Shown piece after piece: positions 6,568 through 8,464 of a stretch of DNA of 8,464 nucleotides. The stretch spans positions 1-8,464 of the forward strand of contig CAAEIR010000280.1 in the NCBI GenBank assembly GCA_900756035.1, read 5' to 3'. The notes under the pieces are model-generated. The model had not been told where the DNA came from. It made no database searches and saw only the letters and a program-made list of their open reading frames with translations. This DNA comes from an uncultured Anaerostipes sp. (GTDB lineage Bacteria; Bacillota; Clostridia; Lachnospirales; Lachnospiraceae). The position numbers were made by a program, and so were the translations under genes. Within the stretch, counting starts at the first letter, position 1. Every line of letters starts with the position of its first letter.

Positions 6568-6739
6568 TGTACACAGAACAATTTTGTGTTACAATCATCT
6601 CTTGGACGACTCGATCTGCCATTTTGACCGTACCGACTAAAATGAGCATATTAAAAATCATCTCTCCCACATAACTCCACACCATCGTAACCGCCGCCAT
6701 CCTTTGAAACAGACTGTTTTTAAATTCATCATAAGTCAT
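6551..6739 (-). CDS. Short unidentified ORF, probably the truncated start of a gene
   Basis: I do not recognise this 62-residue product. It begins MTYDEFKNSLFQRM, a soluble-looking start resembling the beginnings of many clostridial small proteins. It then changes to a hydrophobic stretch (about 15-37, AAVTMVWSYVGEMIFNMLIL and on) and ends in QNCSVYIDLMV. AAGGAAG lies 7 nt before the ATG at 6737-6739, which argues that the start is real. The last codons run through the -35 box of the Phd-type promoter and stop beside its spacer. I infer that the gene lost its 3' part when the toxin-antitoxin cassette arrived, or that it is a small membrane protein. A terminator sits immediately upstream and no promoter for it is visible. 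Confidence 0.4.
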   Translation of the reverse strand: MTYDEFKNSLFQRMAAVTMVWSYVGEMIFNMLILVGTVKMADRVVQEMIVTQNCSVYIDLMV

Positions 6740-6756
6740 TCGTATCTTCCTTCCAT

Positions 6757-6791
6757 AAAAAAAGAAATATCTCATCTAAGATATTTCTTTT
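6757..6791 (-). terminator. Rho-independent terminator of the YefM/YoeB-type operon
   Basis: A perfect 13-bp inverted repeat (arms 6760-6772 and 6779-6791) with a 6-nt loop reads AAAAGAAATATCT and its complement. On the minus strand it merges into a seven-T run. It lies 16 nt beyond the toxin stop. The stem is AT-rich, so efficiency may be moderate. Confidence 0.75.
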
Positions 6792-6806
6792 CATTTATTT
6801 TTTATA

Positions 6807-7079
6807 TTAAATATTTTCGTAATGTGTCCACATTCGGACAATCTTCACCGTCTTTTCTTCTTCAAAAACCTGATAAACCAAACGATGTTTTAAGTTAATT
6901 CTTCGGGAATAAAAACCATCTAAATTTCCAACCAATGCTTCATACGGTGGTGGATTTTGATACGGATTTTCCATGATAACCCTCAAAAGATTTTTTGCTT
7001 TCTTTTCCAGTCCAGACTGCTTAATCCGCTTTTTATCTTTTTGAGCCTGTTTTGTAAAAACAATATGGTATTTTACCAT
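6807..7079 (-). CDS. yoeB: YoeB/Txe-family mRNA interferase toxin
   Basis: YoeB cleaves mRNA on the ribosome and halts translation when its antitoxin is lost. The protein has 90 residues, close to the usual 84-90. The active-site residues known from E. coli YoeB appear conserved: E47 in PPPYEAL, R66 in NLKHRLVYQV, and H86-Y87 in RMWTHYENI (E. coli E46, R65, H83, Y84). The hallmark FYSRRI is at 56-61. It therefore looks active. The ATG at 7077-7079 lies within the last codons of the antitoxin gene (GAATGGTAA), so the two genes overlap and translation is coupled. A terminator follows the stop. The assignment is based on motifs and is firm. Confidence 0.94.
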   Translation of the reverse strand: MVKYHIVFTKQAQKDKKRIKQSGLEKKAKNLLRVIMENPYQNPPPYEALVGNLDGFYSRRINLKHRLVYQVFEEEKTVKIVRMWTHYENI

Positions 7080-7327
7080 TCTTCATCCTCACGGTATTCT
7101 TCACAATCTTCCAGCGGTTCTTTTCCTCCGCTGATAATACTTTCTGCATAACCAGGTATAGAATTCAGATAAATAGTTTCCTGAATTGCTTTCCAATCTT
7201 CTTCCGAAATCAAAACAGCATTATTTCCATTGGAGTTTACAATTGTAACAGGTTCACTTGTTGTATTAACTTCTGCCAGTAATTTAAAAAGTTCTTTCCT
7301 TGCCGTTGTTGCATTCATTGTACTCAT
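7073..7327 (-). CDS. yefM: YefM/Phd-family antitoxin, partner of the YoeB-type toxin
   Basis: The 84-residue protein binds and blocks the YoeB toxin and represses the operon. The N-terminal domain (NATTARKELFKLLAEVN, then EPVTIVNSNGNNAVLISEEDWKAI) is the canonical YefM/Phd DNA-binding fold. The next segment, QETIYLNSIPGYAESII, corresponds to the conserved LxSxP-type region that contacts the toxin, and the end is very acidic (EPLEDCEEYREDEEW). The ATG at 7325-7327 is preceded by AGGAGGG at 7 nt. A perfect promoter with an internal GTAC palindrome lies just upstream. It is AT-rich like the rest of the element, unlike the other toxin-antitoxin pair. Confidence 0.94.
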   Translation of the reverse strand: MSTMNATTARKELFKLLAEVNTTSEPVTIVNSNGNNAVLISEEDWKAIQETIYLNSIPGYAESIISGGKEPLEDCEEYREDEEW

Positions 7328-7347
7328 TTTACATCCCTCCTGTTTAT

Positions 7348-7376
7348 ATTATAAGGTACGCAATTATGTACGTCAA
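7348..7376 (-). promoter_or_regulatory. Sigma-A promoter of the YefM/YoeB-type operon
   Basis: The minus strand reads TTGACG (complement of 7371-7376), 17 nt, then TATAAT (complement of 7348-7353). The operon starts about 20 nt further on, at the AGGAGGG site. Confidence 0.87.
7356..7371 (-). promoter_or_regulatory. Candidate YefM operator within the promoter spacer
   Basis: GTAC occurs at both ends of a 16-bp near-palindrome centred on AATT, with only two mismatched pairs, and fills the spacer between -35 and -10. E. coli YefM binds palindromes with a TGTACA core. The TGTACG and CGTACC arms here are similar, so binding would directly block RNA polymerase. Confidence 0.55.
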
Positions 7377-7429
7377 TATGCCTTTTCCTTCGATACTTCT
7401 TATCGGTTCATTTATTTCAAAACAATTTT

Positions 7430-8070
7430 TTATTCCAAATCCATTTCCAACGCTTCCCCTGTTTCCAGTGTTTCATATGACAATGTTTCCAGTTTGATAT
7501 CTGATTCCTGCCAAAAAGTTGTCCTTCCTCCTGCTTCCTTAATGTTTTCTTCCATATACGGCATATGTTCCTCCATTTCCAGCATGGTACGAAACTTCTC
7601 TACGTCCAGATTCCCAGGATGCATCAGTCCTTCTCTATTAAAACTAAAACAATAACCAGTCTGTCCTCCTACAATAATATGGTCTAATACCGGAATCTTC
7701 AAAAAATTTCCACACAGCTCCAGTTGTGAAGTTGCTGATAAATCCGCTTTTGACGGCGTTACATCTCCGCTTGGATGATTATGCATTAACATAATATGTG
7801 CTGCATTCGACAACAAGGCACTTTTAAAAATCTCTCTTGGCTCTGCTATGGTTTGGTTTAAAGTTCCCATGAAAACCATATTCGCATTAATAACCCGATT
7901 GGTACTATCCAGATTTAATACACAAAGAACTTCTTTGTCCAAATCTCTAATTTCATCTGCCAATAAATCAACTGCCTGCCACGGTGAATTAATTTTTCCG
8001 TACTGTATAAAGTTTTTTCAGGAACTAACCGAATCTGTACCAACTCTAATTCATCTTTCAGTGGTTTCAT
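7430..8070 (-). pseudogene. radC: RadC/JAB-domain protein gene broken by a one-base frameshift
   Basis: ICE-borne RadC-like proteins have a JAMM metal-binding domain; their role is unclear despite the old DNA-repair name. The reading frame begins with an ATG at 8068-8070 (MKPLKDELELVQIRLVPEKT), continues to LYSTEK, then shifts at a five-T run on the plus strand (7993-7997). With one more A in the coding strand it continues as INSPWQAVDLLADEIRDLD and gives a normal 213-residue protein. The JAMM motif HNHPSGDVTPSKAD (H97, H99, S101, D110 in the restored protein) is intact, as are VLNLDSTNRVINAN, EPREIFKSALLSNAA and DHIIVGGQTG. The C-terminus has about 50 extra residues, partly acidic. As it stands, translation stops at 7915 after 51 residues. 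An internal TTG at 7961-7963 could start the rest. Sequencing error is the main alternative. Confidence 0.88.
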
Positions 8071-8176
8071 CTTCTGTTTTCCCTTCTTTTTTTCCAAATG
8101 TAATCTCCAACATCTGACCTTCTTTCAATTTCTCTATTTCCTTTGCCAATTCTCCTTGCTTGATTTCTTTACACAT
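8051..8176 (-). CDS. Small 41-residue protein gene upstream of and overlapping radC
   Basis: I do not recognise a function. The ATG at 8174-8176 is preceded by a strong GGAGGTGA site about 4 nt away. The product is charged: a helical N-terminus (MCKEIKQGELAKEIEKLKEG), a short strand QMLEITF (21-27), then a polar tail rich in K, E and T. It ends in TGA at 8051-8053, overlapping the radC start by 20 nt in another frame. The excellent ribosome binding site, protein-like composition and overlap argue that it is translated and coupled to radC. It could be a leader peptide or a small accessory protein. Confidence 0.6.
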   Translation of the reverse strand: MCKEIKQGELAKEIEKLKEGQMLEITFGKKEGKTEDETTER

Positions 8177-8205
8177 AATCTCACCTCCAAAATATCTGTT
8201 CTCTT

Positions 8206-8235
8206 AAAAAGGGAATGCCAAACCATGACATTCCC
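8206..8235 (-). terminator. Hairpin terminator or attenuator upstream of the small gene and radC
   Basis: A perfect 7-bp stem (GGGAATG at 8211-8217 with CATTCCC at 8229-8235) has an 11-nt loop and is followed on the minus strand by TTTTT. It lies 30 nt upstream of the small gene, so it either ends transcription from the right or attenuates the radC transcript. Confidence 0.65.
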
Positions 8236-8268
8236 CATAAATACTACATTTTTATCGTTTCTTATGCG

Positions 8269-8305
8269 TGTTTCATTGTTTGTTTCTTTCGTGGTATATG
8301 AAACA
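8269..8305. repeat. 8-bp inverted repeat in the intergenic region
   Basis: TGTTTCAT (8269-8276) and ATGAAACA (8298-8305) are perfect inverted arms separated by 21 nt of T-rich sequence. On the minus strand a TATAAT (complement of 8312-8317) lies just before it, though without a convincing -35 box. It may be a regulator binding site or chance. Confidence 0.35.
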
Positions 8306-8360
8306 TTTGTTATTATATAGGACCATTTCTATTTCTATTTTTTGAGTTTTCGTTTTTTCA

Positions 8361-8416
8361 GCCACTGGAATTGTCAAGAAAAGTGTAGTCGTATAAACTC
8401 ACTAAATTCCAGTTGC
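8361..8416. repeat. 12-bp inverted repeat at a possible element boundary
   Basis: GCCACTGGAATT (8361-8372) and AATTCCAGTTGC (8405-8416) match inversely at 11 of 12 positions, with 32 nt between them. The spacer begins TGTCAAGAAAAGTG at or next to the left arm, which resembles the outer TG-type end of some insertion sequences. It lies right after the stop of the reading frame that enters from the right edge, where the terminal repeat of a transposable element would be expected. Confidence 0.5.
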
Positions 8417-8418
8417 TC

Positions 8419-8464
8419 CTACGCTGCAAGAAGTGTCTCTTCCTGCAACAATCTATATACGGCC
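8419..8464 (-). CDS. C-terminal end of an unidentified gene entering from the right edge
   Basis: Fourteen codons read AVYRLLQEETLLAA before a TAG at 8419-8421; the rest is beyond the window. The residues look like a helical protein end. A near-perfect 9-bp hairpin (8425-8433 with 8439-8447) lies within the coding part. With the inverted repeat just downstream, a transposase is possible, but 14 residues do not allow identification. Confidence 0.35.
   Translation of the reverse strand, partial: AVYRLLQEETLLAA

Noticed and set aside
7385..7400. A CGATA/TATCG hairpin between radC and the YefM-type operon as a terminator
   Set aside because: The stem is only 5 bp and no T-run follows on the minus strand.
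7230..7655. A 141-codon plus-strand frame across the antitoxin and radC genes
   Set aside because: It is antisense to two well-supported genes and the promoter between them; no protein-like features.
7985..8000. Programmed -1 frameshifting in radC
   Set aside because: The site lacks the X XXY YYZ pattern and I saw no obvious downstream stimulatory hairpin; mutation or sequencing error is simpler.
8349..8377. An outward promoter at the right-edge element using TTGACA at 8372-8377
   Set aside because: The hexamer at the right spacing reads AACGAA, a poor -10 box.

Overview
The window looks like part of an integrative and conjugative element (ICE) from a low-GC Firmicute. Codon use, strong AGGAGG-type ribosome binding sites, perfect sigma-A promoters and the protein families all suggest a gut clostridium of the Lachnospiraceae type. 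That host assignment is inference. Every supported gene lies on the minus strand, so transcription runs from high to low coordinates.

From right to left, the right edge (8361-8464) holds the last 14 codons of an unidentified reading frame and two inverted repeats; this may be the end of a neighbouring element. Next come a hairpin terminator, a 41-codon small gene and a RadC/JAB-domain gene broken by a one-base frameshift. Then follows a YefM/YoeB-type toxin-antitoxin pair (6807-7327) with a textbook promoter and a palindrome inside it. A short, probably truncated ORF separates it from a second, more GC-rich Phd/RelE-ParE-type pair (5906-6494), which has its own perfect promoter, a candidate operator and a terminator.

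The left two thirds form a compact mobilisation and transfer operon. It starts with a possible 34-codon leader ORF overlapping a DUF3991/Toprim primase-like gene, followed by mobC, a MOBP-type relaxase, a VirD4/TraG coupling protein, a small two-helix VirB2-like membrane protein, and a TrbL/VirB6-like channel protein that runs off the left edge. Spacing is tight (3 nt, 107 nt, a TGATG overlap, 19 nt and 17 nt). MobC and the relaxase would process the origin of transfer, the Toprim protein probably acts on the transferred strand, VirD4 would bring the relaxase-DNA complex to the channel, and the two small membrane genes belong to that channel. The toxin-antitoxin pairs would stabilise the element.

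I see no wholly new system. The points most worth a second look are the duplicated domain at the C-terminal end of the relaxase, the radC frameshift in an A-run, the cargo site with two unrelated toxin-antitoxin pairs, and the structured DNA at the right edge. No rRNA, tRNA or CRISPR array is visible. No gene-free stretch exceeds 300 bases; the longest (8177-8418) carries a terminator hairpin, an 8-bp inverted repeat and the boundary repeat.
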